64,000 nt of DNA from Posidonia oceanica (GCA_037176725.1 JAZBRS010000026.1:153771501-153835500); one strand, 5' to 3'. Positions 1-11,893 are shown, numbered from the stretch's first letter. Notes: generated by a model not told the origin, from the letters alone. Program-made: numbers and translations.

Positions 1-2051
1 TGAGTTTTGGGCTTTGAATTCACTGAAATCAGTAGCAGCAGGTGGTTTTTGGTTCCTGTCATCACAATTTTGACCTCGCTGCTTTCGTTTATTTTTATCT
101 CGAGATTTTGGTATCAGATTTTAGTGTTTAAATAGTCATTAGAAAGGTAGTTTCGAGACCTTTAAAATGACATACAACATGCATCTTTATTGTGTTGAAT
201 CGAGTCCCAAATCATGAGATTTCAGTGGCAGTTTTAATGGGTTTAGGTGGCTGTGTTGATAGTGTAAATTGTTTATACACATGCTATTGATTTATGGCTG
301 TGAAATGGGATTTTGTAGTTATGAAATGGTTGTTAATGATTAAGTCTAAGCTTGTGCATGAATTATGGTATTTTTGGATAATTTTTCATGTTTAAATAGT
401 GTTTGTTGTTGTGTTTGTTGAATTTGTAGCGGCATTGCTCACTGTGTAAGTATGTTGGCTTTGTCCATCGATATCTCGAGTTGTAGATGTTGGATGCTTG
501 TAATTTATTTTTCTTTTGGTAGATGAGTTCAACATCTTTATTTTGATATATTGTATGCGATCTTTGGGCTTGTGTAGTCATTTTTATGGCCGTTTGCAAG
601 TGACAGTTTTCTTTACTGCTTGTTCTAGCGCTTGGGGTGCTTGTTGGTGGCACGAGCCACCCATGCATATCCCCAGCGCGGGTTGGCCACGCGACTCCCT
701 ACAGTAGTGGCTTTTACAGTTGATTTCCTAGTGGCTTTTTGAGTTGGTGCTTTTGTGGTTTTGCATAGCTTTTCGTGTGGGGCTTTGCGTTGTATTTTGT
801 GATGTTTACGAGATGATTTCAAAAGAGTTTTCCAAAAGGATTTGGAAAAGAAATACATTAGCTTTGCAAAGGTTTTGGAAAATGGTTTTACAAAGTTTTG
901 TGGGATCAAGCGGCCGAAGATTCTGGCTGACGGACTAGGGATGACTGATACCCCTAGATGGTCAAGAGTCAGTTGCTTAGGATGAGGTCCGTGTGGTTTT
1001 CTATTGCTTTTTGAGAAACCAAAAGGGTCGTAGGGCCGTACTAGTGGACCAGGGACGACTGAAACCTTTAGAGGGTCATGTACGAATCCAAGGTTGAGGT
1101 TCTGAGCTGCACTGGCAAGGGTCAGGGAATGGAGTCCCTGGGTGGCCTGGGCACAGTGCTGCGCTGGCAAGGGTCAGGGAATGGAGTCCCTAGGTGGCCT
1201 GGACGCAGTGCTGCGCTAGCAAGGATCAGGGGATAGAGTCCCTGGGTGGCCCGAGCACCGAGGACACCGAGAAGGTGTACCTTGTGTTTGTCCTAGAGTG
1301 GACCTTTTGAGGGTTCTTAGAGTATCAATTGGGGCAGAGGGCTCCTGCAATGGGTGACTCTACCTTGGCTGTGTAGTGCACTTCAGCGGCTACTTGTTGG
1401 CTAGTCGGTCGCTTGTGGCCTGAGTGACACGACAGGTTTTTGTGTTGTCTGCGTGAGTTGTGGTTTTTCAAGCACTGATTTAGGTTTTCAGGATCTGGTC
1501 TAGAGGAGACCTTGGTTTTCAAGATGCAGTTTTAAGTTGGTTTTGGACTTGGTTTAGCGTAGAGTAGCCATTCCAAGTGTAGATAAAGAGATTTCAAAGA
1601 AGCGTGTGCTTTGAAAGAAAAAGAGAAAAATTGTTTTGAAAAACATATTTTAGAGAATTTATGTTTGTATGGCAATAGCAATTTGCCTTGTTGTGGTTTT
1701 GGTGGCACTAAGATAAGATGCATGTTTTTGAGATTTTTTTGTGTTGTTGTTTCCTGGAATGCATGCCTATAGGGTTTTGTGCATCGAGATTTTTGGTGAT
1801 TTTGGTTTTCTGGCATCAATAGTTAAGGTACCAGTTGTGTTTTTGGTAGCAGGTGTCGAGTTTTGAGAGGTCTGAGCTTTTGGTTTTAAGATGGTTTTCT
1901 TGATGCATGTTACAATGAGTGGGTGCATTGTATTTTCTATGGTTTGGGTTCCCATGTGTGAACCCATGTGGTGATTTTAGTGATTTTGGGTTCCTACTTT
2001 GACACGTAGGACTATTGACGTTTTACTGGTTTTTGGTTTGGTTTTGGCATG
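1..2051. other. Unassigned flank left of G1
   Basis: This T/G-rich stretch has no supportable gene on either strand; the open frames are short and low in complexity. It lies outside the 3' end of G1, and the five bases next to the G1 LTR end (2047-2051, GCATG) would be one copy of the target duplication. The partner copy is beyond the window. A 52-bp tandem triplet at 1112-1262 and two loosely similar blocks near 933 and 1046 suggest old repetitive DNA, perhaps another decayed LTR. I recognise no family. Confidence 0.4.
1112..1262. repeat. 52-bp tandem repeat, three copies
   Basis: Three head-to-tail copies begin at 1112, 1164 and 1216, each opening CTGGCAAGG or CTAGCAAGG and containing GGAGTCCCTGGGTGGCC-like sequence. 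The first two are nearly identical; the third carries more changes. No function can be read from it. Confidence 0.8.
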
Positions 2052-5000
2052 TGTGAGCACGCCTTTTCCTGCGGGGTCCGGACCGGAGGGGATCTGAACG
2101 AGAGGAGGCACTTCACAGATGGATGCGACACGAAGAGGGAAAGCAAAACAAAGATAAGACAAAAGGGAGTCGCCACCGTGTCTATTAAATCGGGAGACAA
2201 GGAAAACCAAGGGCAAGCATTGAAAACATGCAAATGAAAGCAATGCTATGCAAATTGTATGACTCGTGCGAAGGACGAGGGCAAAATGGTCACTGCGGGC
2301 TAGAGAAAGGGTAAGGACTCCTGTTACATGCGGGGAAGGTGTTAGGCACCCCCAACATGCTCGAGGAATCGGTCTTTCAAGGCTTATCGCTCGCATTTGC
2401 GGGAATTTCGGCAATGATTGCCTTTAACTGTACGCCCGTAGGCGATGGATGCTATGCCATGCTATGAATGCTTTAAATGCCTAAATGCCTGAATGCCATG
2501 CATGGGAAATTAAACGTGCAGCCTATGTGCTCAGCAGCACTGCCTGTGTTCCGAACCAGGTGAAACCCTAGATCGTGAGAACTCCAGGCAATAAGCATCA
2601 CTGCCCTAATGCAAGTGTAGGCGATAAAACAAAACGTCGATAAAATCACGCAATGCAAGTCGACATGCAAAGGGGAAAGCAAACAAAGGCAGAAAAGCCA
2701 AGTAAAACCACACGATGCATGCAACATGCAAAAGGGAAAGAAAATCGGCATGGTAAACCACGGGAAAACGGGTGATGCAAGGCGCAAAACTGGGAAACAG
2801 GGGTCTGGCAGCATGCATAGGCATCAAAGCATGTATCAAAGGCAATAAAACACGGGAAACAGTGAGCGAAACCAAATCGGCACTTTAAAACAACGTTCAG
2901 CCATCTGTAAGTGTTGGACGCAGCTATGACCTATGTCCAATGTTGGACGCAGGACTAGAGGACATCCAACATAGACAAGAGGTAGACAGCAGAAAACATG
3001 CAACTGAAAACCATGTATTCTAGATGTATGAATGCAATGCAAATGCAGCAAAGCTATGGCAAATATGCAGATCATGCTAGGCAGTTAAAGCAACAAACCA
3101 GAAGTGATTTAAGGGCAGCATGCAAGCATAGAACATGATTAAAACATTACAAGGTGTTGGACGCTAGAGAACTCTGTGTCCAACACTGGATGCTGAAGAA
3201 CTCTATGTCCAACAAGTTGCAGATAGATGCATAGCAAAATGGCATACAAACTGATAGAAAAATCACAGAGGTATGCATATCAGTTGCTGTAAATAGGTGT
3301 AGGTTAAGCATGCATACATGGATTAAGTAAAAATCCAAAGGGGAAGCATCTGCAAAGCATACACAAAGGAAACACAACCAGTGTGTAGGACGCAAGCCAC
3401 ACCTACGTCCAATGTTGGACGCAAGGAATACCTGTGTCCAACAAGGGAAGGCACAGATATTTAAAACCTGCATAAAACTCTGATAAAAAGCCAAGAAAAC
3501 TTGGGAACAGTTCTATGAGGGCTAAGCACAATCATGTAATCATGGATTAAGCAAACACAAGGATCAGAGCATCATGAAAGCATTTAAGCAAGTGTAAGCT
3601 AAGCAGAAGCATTGGACGCAGAGCACATCTGCGTCCAACATAGGATGCAGAGCACAGCTGTGTCCAACACACAAAGGAGCATGGCAAGCTGCAAGAGGGA
3701 TCTTAGCTTAAAAAAACCACTTAAATATGCATGCAAGCTACTGAAAGTAAGATAAATCAAGGCATGCAACATAGATCAAACATGTATCAAAAATAAATGC
3801 AACATTCAAGCATCAAAATACATGTAAGCTAACAGAGGCATTGGACGCAGAGCACACCTGCATCCAACATAGGACGTAGAGCACAGCTGCATCCAACACT
3901 GAAGAACAATAAAGGCAACCAGAAGTAAAAACATGGATCCAAGCTTGGATCGAAACATGATATAAGCATAATAGCAACTGGAAGCATGGAAGGAAATATG
4001 CCACATAAATCCACAGATAAAAGCATCCAGATCATGGCAGCATGGCAACAAAATAAAGAAAACCAAGAAAAAGACCAGCAGGGTGTTGGACGCTGCCTCA
4101 GGGCATGTCCAACGTTGGACACACCAGGTTGTGTGTCCAACAGGTCGGGAAGTTTCCCAGCCAAGGACAGTGGCCAAATCGGCCAAAAATCCCAAGGTGA
4201 CTTGCTAGGAAGCAAGAGTGGATGACGACGAGCATGTCCATATGCTTGGTGCCAGAAATGGGCCACCCACCTCCTCCTCCTCGTGGCCGATGGCCAAGGC
4301 TATTCCGGCCAACCAAGGGGATACGTGTGTGTGTGCACTACCCTATCATGCTACTACATGTAAGAGCTGGCTAGGGGTGAAGGAAACTTACTTGGTTGCA
4401 GCTCAGATGGCGTATTTGCACTTCGCCGGCAATGAGGAAGAAGACGGCAGCTGTACTCCGACGAGCTTTTCCGGGCACGAGGGAGGTTCGAGAGAGGTGG
4501 CTCAGAGCTTGGGAAGGATCGTGGGAGATCGCTCTGGGTCTGGATGGCACTCAATTTCCAAGGGGATGGTTGTAGTGTTATGTGTGTCCTGGTGAAGTGT
4601 TGGGTTCGATTGGAGTTTTGGTTGTTGGGTTCCTCTGGTTTTGTAGGCCGTGGCAGGCTTTGGCAAGCAATGGCAGGCTTGGGTGTGAGTGGGAGGCCAC
4701 GCGGGAGTGCCAGGCGAGTAAGTGGGCTTGTCCGGAGGTCGCCGAAGTCGTTGTTGGGCAGAGGATCAAGCGGCGATGATAGTGAGTGGTTGGGTGAGCG
4801 GAAGAGGCACTGGGGAGGAGAGGATGTCATGGTAGACCGGTGGCAGGTCTTGGCGCATAGCTGATGGCCGGAGTGAGGTGAGTAAGTGTGGAGGAGACGG
4901 GTAGTAAGTGTGGGTGGATGGAGGTGGTGAGCCGAAGGCTGGCAGAGGCGGTGGTTGTCTCGGCACGTTGGCCGCTGATGCAGAGCCCATCCAACATTAG

Positions 5001-5272
5001 ACGCGCCAGATGCTACGTCCAACGTTGGACGCTGCTAATGCTGCATCCAACGAACCCAATAGGCCAAAGGCTGATTTTTTTTTGTTTTGGGCTTGGTTAA
5101 GGCTTAGGTTGAGTTGTGGTTTGGGATTTGGATTGGTTTTGGGTAGTTTTGGAATGGGGTTTGGTTTTAGGTCAATTTGGGTCAATTTGAGAGAGAGAGA
5201 GCCATTCCAGAGTCCGAGCAAGCTTCCCAAAGGATCTACCATCTTCCAAGCAGTCAAAATGGGGTGTCAACA
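2052..5272 (-). repeat. G1 3' LTR (3,221 bp)
   Basis: Read on the minus strand, the LTR begins TGTTGACACCCCATTTTGAC at 5272 and ends GGCGTGCTCACA at 2052, giving TG...CA termini. It matches 11897-12679 and 62105-64000 with many transitions. Near its end it contains a TGGCGACTCC motif (2166-2175) resembling the element's own primer site. The section 2911-5051 carries seven paired inverted repeats. The section 4200-4980 is GC-richer, but its open frames are not conserved in the other LTR. No protein-coding gene is supported. Confidence 0.9.
2911..5051. repeat. Seven paired inverted-repeat stations in the G1 LTR
   Basis: Stations of ~60 bp lie near 2911, 3153, 3385, 3611, 3840, 4083 and 4988. 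Each holds two adjacent hairpins built on TTGGACGC ... GCGTCCAA arms. At 3612-3638 the arms TTGGACGCAG and CTGCGTCCAA pair perfectly over 10 bp around AGCACAT. The first six stations are spaced 226-243 bp. The matching LTR has them near 62184, 62421, 62649, 62878, 63106 and 63349. Many mismatches are CG to TG or CA, as expected from decay of perfect palindromes. Confidence 0.85.
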
Positions 5273-5286
5273 GATGCCCCTCCCTG
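5273..5286 (-). promoter_or_regulatory. G1 polypurine tract
   Basis: On the minus strand this reads CAGGGAGGGGCATC immediately before the LTR start TGTTGAC. This is the expected place and composition for the plus-strand DNA primer of an LTR retrotransposon, and it resembles the N-family tract, which also ends GGCATC. Confidence 0.8.
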
Positions 5287-6267
5287 AGCGAGGTCAAGGG
5301 AACCGAGGCCACTGCTCAGGGTAGACTAGACACCCCTCCTAACGCCGACAGGAGCGCAAAGTTACTGTAGGCCTGAGTCACTTATTCGGTGGGTGCACCG
5401 AAAATCATGACTCGCCACCGCGATGAAGATGTAAATGCAATGCTTACGCTAATGTGATGCTTACACTAACGCTCATTGCGTTGTACTCCACTGGGGGAAA
5501 AATGGGTGATGCATGCACGTGCTGTGGGGGGGCACCGTCGGGCAGTACTTCGGGAAAGTCGGACGATTTTAAGTGCACTGGGCCAAGTGGCCTCAGTGCG
5601 GGGGGAAAACAAGCTCATCGGGCCAAGCAGCTGCACGGTGAAAGTGCACTGGGCCAAAATAGCCTCAGCGCGGACTTGTTGTCAAATGTAATGTGTGGCG
5701 AATGTGCATGCGGTGACGGGCACGTAATGCCAAGGAAGCGATCCTAGGCCATGCACTACCGCGGGCGTCATTCAAAGTAGGCAAAACTGTTAGGAAGTTT
5801 TTACGTTGTAGAGGACGCCTCTAGGCAATGCGCGTACCAGGGGTTCGATTTCCTAAGTATGCCATGTCCGAGAAAACGGAAGGCAGAAGTTGGTGTAATA
5901 ACTACAGAGGAGTAGCAGCGCAATAAGAATGCAATGTATGAGATGCTATGCAGTGAAATGCAGTGTATATACAATGGGACGCTTGGCACGTGAAACTGAG
6001 GAAACGATCCTAGGCTGCGCACTACTGCTGGTGTCCAATAGCCGGCTAAACTGTAGAAAGTTTTTTCTCCGTCGTTGAGGATGGTATCTTAAGCAATACG
6101 CGAACCAGGGATTCGGATCCTAAGCACACGATGTCCGTGTGATGATGGAATGCAGTTCTAGGACTGACTCTACAGGGAGATAGAAAGAAGCTACATGATG
6201 TTATGCAATGATATGCTAATGATATGCCATGATATGCAACAGAATGCTATTACACTATATAACGAAA
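5287..6267. other. G1 interior, non-coding
   Basis: This is 3' interior of G1 between the hairpin arrays and the polypurine tract. I see no protein similarity in any frame. It has short similar stretches (for example around 5750 and 6000, both with a GAAACGATCCTAGG/GAAGCGATCCTAGG-like string) but no clean tandem repeat. Confidence 0.5.
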
Positions 6268-7480
6268 GGTGATAAGTTAACGGACCTATCACCGAACAGT
6301 TAGGGATTATCAGTCCTGTGAGGAGTTGACGGACTCATCACCGGATAGTTGGGGAGTATCAGCCCACGAGGAGTTAACGGACTCATCACCAGATAGTTAA
6401 AGCTATCAACCCGATGAGGAGTTAACGGACTCATCACTGGATAGTTAGGGCTATCAGCCCGCGAGGAGTTATTGGACTCATCACCGGATAGTTAGGGCTA
6501 TCAGCCCACGAGGAGTTAATGGACTCATCAACGGATAGTTAGGGCTATCAGCCAGCGAGGAGTTAACAGACTCATCACTGGATAGTTAGGGCTATCAGCC
6601 TGCGAGGAGTTAACAGACTCATCACCAGATAGTTAGGGCTATCAGCTCGATAAAGGTGGAAAGGGACGGGAATACCGAACGAGAAGGTGCGGCAGAGGTC
6701 CGTAGATGCTCCCGCGATAGTTGGGGATGTCAGCCCAAATGAGGGTGAGACGATACCAAAGGGCAGCAAAAAGAGATGCCCCTGGTATCAGGAATGATAC
6801 TAGGGGCAGCCGAAGCACCCTTGGCATCAAAGGTGGTGACAGGCCAGCGAGTCTGTCAGGCAAGAGAGGTGGTGACAAGTGGGGTGACTTGTAACCACGA
6901 ATGCAATGGGAATACCATACCCGGAGGTGTGGCAGAGGTCCGTAGACGCTTCCGTAACAGTTAGGGATGTTAGCCCGATGCAGATGGAAATGTGATACCA
7001 GAGGGCAACCAAATAAAGATGCCCCTGGTATCGATGGAGATACCAGGGGACAGCTGAAGCGCCCTTGGCATCGAAATGCAAAGTGGAGACAAAACTACTG
7101 AGTTTTCCAACCTAGTAGTTAGGGGTACCAGCCCGTGGGTGACATTTTAACAGGTGTCGACCAAGCAGTTAGGGCTGCCAGCCCAGTGAGGAGTTAACGG
7201 ACTCATCGCCGGATAGTTAGGGCTATCAGCCCGATAATGACATTTTGACGGGCGTCAACCGAGCAATTAGGGCTGCCAGCCCGATGAGGAGTTAACGAAC
7301 TTATCACTGGATAGTTAGGGTTATCAGCCCGATAAAGACATTTTGACGGTCGTCAATCGGGCAGTTAGGGCTGCCAGCCCGGTGAGGAGTTAACAGACTC
7401 ATCACTGGATAGTTAGGGTTATCAGCCCGATAAAGACATTTTGACGGGCGTCAACTGGGCAGTTAGGACTGCTAGCCTAG
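6268..7480. repeat. G1 hairpin array 1 (TTAGGG-loop repeats)
   Basis: About 18 units of ~45-48 bp, in places organised as ~96-bp dimers. Each unit contains two small inverted repeats. One is arms around TTAGGG, such as GATAG-TTAGGG-CTATC at 6440-6455. The other is a GTTAACGGAC-type palindrome, such as GGTGATA at 6268 pairing with TATCACC at 6287, or TTGACGGGCGTCAA at 7245-7258. Stem sequences differ between units but usually stay complementary. The stretch 6650-7110 is more diverged and includes a repeated GAGATGCCCCTGGTATC-like block. Confidence 0.85.
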
Positions 7481-8868
7481 TGTATAGGAATGCACGATGA
7501 TGCAGAGGAGAAAACAGGAACCCATCGTGGTGGGTGTGCAATGGTCTCAGCGTGGGCATGCTTCGTGGCGTCACGAGGTGACAAATGAGGGACATGCCAG
7601 TCATCACGGACCTACCCAACGCGATGGGCGGCAAAATTTGAAAAGCGTAGAGCCTCTGAGCGAGGTCAGGCAAAATTGCTCGTCCTTGACTCTGGTTTTC
7701 GAAAATAGGGAGAAAGGAAGGTAAATTATTATGCGCGCATGTTTTTGGGGCTTAGGATTCAAAGCAGCTGATACCGAGAGGATGCTTCTACATTTTCTGA
7801 CTCAGGGAATCTCACGCAATGCCATGCCGAGTCGTGGTCAGTGGCTCTCATTCTCATTCTTGGTTCAGGGTGAGGCCTCAGCTTCACAGAACATAGGCTT
7901 TGGCTGCATGTTGGTAGCAGGAGTGTTGGATGTAGCTTCATAGCCTCCGTCTTAACTCCTCAGGGACCGACTACCGCTTTTGATGCTCTCAGGTAGATTT
8001 TTCTTTTTCCCCTCATGAGTGACTGGAGTTACATCTAGCTTGCCAGGGAAGTAGAGTTGTCTGCACAAAGGGTTGGAGCATGCTGCTTCTCTCGGAGGGT
8101 GGGGAAGGTACTCCTGATAATGTTTCCCGTGCAGTTGGCAATGTAGTGTTTGTAGTTGAAAGTTGAGGGGGCTTCAATGCTTGTCCGAGTCACTCCTCTC
8201 ATGGGCGCCTTCTTTCTTCTTCTTCTGTCATCAGTTTTCTTTTCTGCCCAGCATGCATATCTTGTTATCATTTTTTTTTCTTACATGATCTCTATTCTTT
8301 TGGATATGTATGTCTTCGCCCTCTTGGAGTGGCGGTCTTTGGTGAGGTGTTGAGAGTTTGGCTGATCGGCGTGCACCTTCAGCCTCTGCAATGTGTAAAG
8401 GCAGCCTCCGGCTATGTTCTACACTACTTTGTCCTTTCCATGTCTGGTGGACTCTCTTGATAAGGTGGATCTCGCCTCTGGGAGTTTTTAGCTCAGCGAG
8501 ATGCTCTGTTCTGCTATCAGTCTCACTCTATGGCCACATGCAAAGAGATGGCGCTGCTCGGGTGAGTTCTGCCTGAGGTGGTTGATGCTTGACATCATCT
8601 CAGCATTGCTTGTTGGTCCAAAGCCAAGTTTTAGGGTTATGCAAATGTTTATGTGTTTTGTGGGTTTTATACATGTTTTTGGATTTTTGTTGGTTTTGTG
8701 ATTTTTGCATTTAGGAAAACATAAAAAGGGAAAACCAGCAGAAAGGCGTAAGCATGTTTTTTGTAGTTTTTGGCTTTTTTTATTTTTTTTATTTTTTTGT
8801 TTATGTAGGAAATGATATGTGCATGCAGGAGATGGATATGTGCAAGAAGTGACAGATATGTGCAGGAC
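7481..8868. other. G1 interior between hairpin arrays, non-coding
   Basis: This stretch separates the two hairpin arrays. The open frames on both strands are short and show no recognisable domain. It is T-rich near 8640-8800. I see no RNA gene or promoter that I can support. Confidence 0.5.
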
Positions 8869-9350
8869 GATAGGTTGACGAACCTGCCGCCGGGCAGTTA
8901 GGGCTGCCAACCCGGTGTGTGGATGGGATGCACATGCAAGAGGGGATATGTGCATGATGAAGTGACAAGTATGATGATAGGTTGACGAACCTACCGTCGG
9001 GCAGTTAGGGCTGCCAACGCAGTGATGCAAAAAGGGGGTAGACGACATGACGAGCGTCAATCGGGCAGTTAGGGCTGCCAGCTCGATGAAGACGCTTTGA
9101 CGGATGCCAACCGAGTAGTTAGGGCTGCCAGCCCGGTGATAAGTTAACGAACTTATCGTCGGATAGTTAGGGCTATCAGCCTGATGAAGACATTTTGACG
9201 GGCATCAACTGAGCAGTTAGGGCTACCGGCCCGGTGAGTAAAGGGAAATAGACGACGTGACGAGCGTCAACCGGGCAGTTAGGGCTGCCAGCCCGAATGA
9301 TAAGTTGACAGACTTATCGCCGAATAGTTAGGGTTGCCAGCCCGAATGTG
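8869..9350. repeat. G1 hairpin array 2 (TTAGGG-loop repeats)
   Basis: About eight further units of the same repeat, mostly of the GGCAG-TTAGGG-CTGCC type (8893-8908). The second palindrome appears as AGGTT-GACG-AACCT (8872-8885) and GATAAGTT-AACG-AACTTATC (9138-9157, perfect 8-bp arms). Array 1 mostly uses GATAG/CTATC arms and this array GGCAG/CTGCC; both remain self-complementary. Confidence 0.85.
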
Positions 9351-9607
9351 TGCAAAAGGGGAATGCATGTTTTTTAAGTTTTTCAAGTGTTTTGTAATTT
9401 TTTATGGGTTTTCTGACAAACAAGAAAACGCAAAAACAAAATGACAAAAAACGAAAAGACAAAACAAGAAATAAAAGAGAGGGTAAGAGGGACTTACCTG
9501 TCAGCAACCTCGGGAGGGAGGTGCTGGGCCCGCTCCTACGCCGCTGGCGCTGCCCTGGCGTCTCTGGCCACGTGCTCCCCTACCCTGGCATGGCCATTCT
9601 AACTGAC

Positions 9608-10825
9608 CTAAGAAAACAGGAGGCTCAGGATATGGGACAGCAAAGGGGCTGGAGTGAATCCGATGAGGCCAAAGGGATCCATCGGGGGAGAGTTAAAGTC
9701 GGGAGCGCTACTACTGGCTCCCGAGGACCTAGCATCCTCGAAGCTCGCAAACCTGAGCGAGGGATGGCCGGGTAGACCAAAGTACGCCGATGCTAGTGGG
9801 GGTGTCGGGTCTACCTCCTGCACGCTGATGCAAAGAATCCCTCAGTTAACGAGGCACTGGACGGCATCCCGCAAGGTGTGGCAGTGACCAGTCGAGTGCC
9901 CCGGAACTCAGTGGAAACTACAGAACAGATGAGCTCGATACCATGTTGGGAGTGGATCCGGTGGTGGACGAATCTCGGGCAGCGTCAAGAGATGAACAAC
10001 CTTGGGGAAAAAGGAACCAAGTGACTCGCCTAAGGGAGTGAAGTTAGAAAGCCGGCGTTGGGCACGTTTCCTTTCTGGCTGCGACTTCTGAGGAGTAGGG
10101 AGTGCAGGCGGCGCAAGGCAGCTAGGGGGCATGACCGGAAAAGGTGCCGAAGGGGTAGGGGCAGAGGGTGCAAGAGCGGATAACTGGCTCTGCATAGCCT
10201 GAGCTAAGGCCTGCATTTCTTGAGCCAGCCAGGAGATGGACTGGACCTGCTAAGCTAAGGCTGCCAGGGCGGCGGAGTCAAGGGCTGTAGGGAACACAAA
10301 GAACTCTAAGGCAGGCAAAGGCAGGTCAGGTAGGGCCAACAAAGGTGGCAAGGCAGGGGAACCTGAGGAGGTAAAGGGGGATGCCTCAACACGAGGACCC
10401 AAGGCTCGACGTAATGGGGACGAAGGTACATCCGATAGTGGACGCAACGCCACAGTAGGGGAGAGAGGCGATACCTCGGCATGGGATACCACAGACTATC
10501 CCCGAGGTAGGGGAGCAGACTGGCCAGGCAGAAGGGTGACAGCTGCCGGCTCAGAAGGCACAAGTGAAGGACAAAGGAGCTGGCCCACAAAGACGGGAGG
10601 CACCGGACAGCTCGGTCCACCGATGCCGGGCAAAAGCGGGGACGGATCCTGCGCCTCAGCATGAGGTGCCACAGGCAGAGAGGAGACAAGGGTAGCTGGA
10701 CCAGGGAGCGCTCCTGGAGGAGGTGCCTGGAGAAATGGGTGGATGCCGGCCAGGATAAAAAGGGAGGACTGTTCATCAACCCTGGAATCTGCAAGAGGCA
10801 AAGAGCCAAAGGACAGATCCCCCAT
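9608..10825 (-). pseudogene. G1 gag relic (Tat-type Gag C-terminal region)
   Basis: One minus-strand frame runs from an ATG at 10825 to a stop at 9608 and is broken by four in-frame stops near 10493, 10250, 9908 and 9830. The N-terminal half is proline/serine-rich. The C-terminal part contains a basic stretch (QPERKRAQRR), a 'FTPLG...FPK' segment, and a knuckle-like CSFH ... PGHSTGHC followed by TLRDAVQCLV. That is the layout of Gag ends in Tat-clade elements (C-x2-H, GH, C, then an 'L+..VQ.LV' helix). Gag forms the particle that packages element RNA. No pol follows. Assignment rests on pattern, not on a search. Confidence 0.6.
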
Positions 10826-11873
10826 GGCAATGGAGAAGATCCGGACAAGCAAGATAGGGAGCAGGACAGTCAAAAACTGTATGCAAGGATAGGGAGCAAA
10901 TACGACCCGAAGGCGCGCAATTGGGCACGGCTCGAGACCTGGAAAAACAAACAAAACAGTTAGGTAGTTGCAAAGTTGTTAAGTTGTGGCATGAATGGCA
11001 CACATGCAATTGAATGCCCTAAGATGCGCTCTCTCACCATGCATGTCCTGAGTAGGTGGCCTACTTGGACTCACTCATGGGTATGGGATTTATTAACTCT
11101 AGGTCAGAATATAAGGCTCCTGTCTAGGCCCTGGCCAGAGCTCAGGTATAACGGGTGGTGCATTAGTGGCCTTGACCCTATTGAAGCATGGGTTGTACCC
11201 TCTAGTAGCACCGACATGACCCTAGACAAGGGGGGACAGACCGACCTACTTGCCCTGTGCCAAAGCAACTAAATAAGAGATCGGGACTGTCCTTCTCAGA
11301 CTAAGTGGGTGGACTCAAGGATGAGAAGATGCATGCTTTCTAGTATGATCAAACATGCGATATGCATTAGAGTTTTTTACTTGCGTTTTATTAACCAGGG
11401 GGAGAATTGCAAGTTCAGCTCTAGTTGTGCTTGAATGTTAAATGTTGGCTTTATTGTTGTTTTTAAATTAAGCCAAAGGGGAGCAAGTAGGTTTCTGATA
11501 TCCTAACATGGCATATGCATGAAGGGGAAAGAAACAGGAAGCCATGGCATGCAGACAATCACACAGGAGGCAAAAGGCATGTGCATGGCATGTGCATGTG
11601 TATGTGGACATGATAGTTAAAAGAAAACACTCATCATATCAAAAAGTAAGTATGCATGGCATGTGCATGTGGGGTGGCATAGCAACTGTGTAGAACAAAG
11701 CATTTACCACTCAAAAGGCATGTATAAAGCATAAACAAAGCAAACAAGAATAATGTAAGCAATGAAACAAATAAACAAGCATAAGGCAGGCAATAAGGCA
11801 AAGTAGCAGGCATAAGGCAAGCACAAGCGAAAAGCCATGCAAGTGAAAAGCCAAAATGAAAGCTGGAGTCTGA
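10826..11873 (-). other. G1 5' leader, non-coding
   Basis: This is the untranslated stretch between primer site and gag in G1 orientation. It is AT-rich with repeated GGCATGTGCATG-like strings near 11560-11680. I see no supportable gene. Leaders of this type usually carry packaging signals, but nothing here identifies one. Confidence 0.5.
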
Positions 11874-11893
11874 GATCCCCAGCGGAGTCGCCA
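11874..11893 (-). promoter_or_regulatory. G1 primer binding site (tRNA-Arg type)
   Basis: On the minus strand it reads TGGCGACTCCGCTGGGGATC, three bases after the LTR terminus. This complements the 3' end of plant tRNA-Arg (CCA plus acceptor and T-arm), the usual primer of Tat/Ogre elements. The tRNA identity is from recalled family knowledge, not a search. Confidence 0.8.

Noticed and set aside
625..1170. A 181-codon minus-strand frame in the left flank
   Set aside because: It runs across part of the 52-bp repeat, has biased composition (Lys/Thr/Ser) and no recognisable domain.
4354..5022. A 222-codon open frame on the minus strand in the G1 LTR
   Set aside because: Low-complexity Pro/Ser/His-rich translation. 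The matching part of the other LTR (63330-64000) is broken in this frame. It lies inside an LTR and has no domain pattern.
6268..9350. CRISPR-like or telomeric array because of repeated TTAGGG and ~45-bp units
   Set aside because: TTAGGG is never tandem; it sits as the loop of diverged hairpins. Units have no constant repeat with unique spacers, and the context is a plant retrotransposon.
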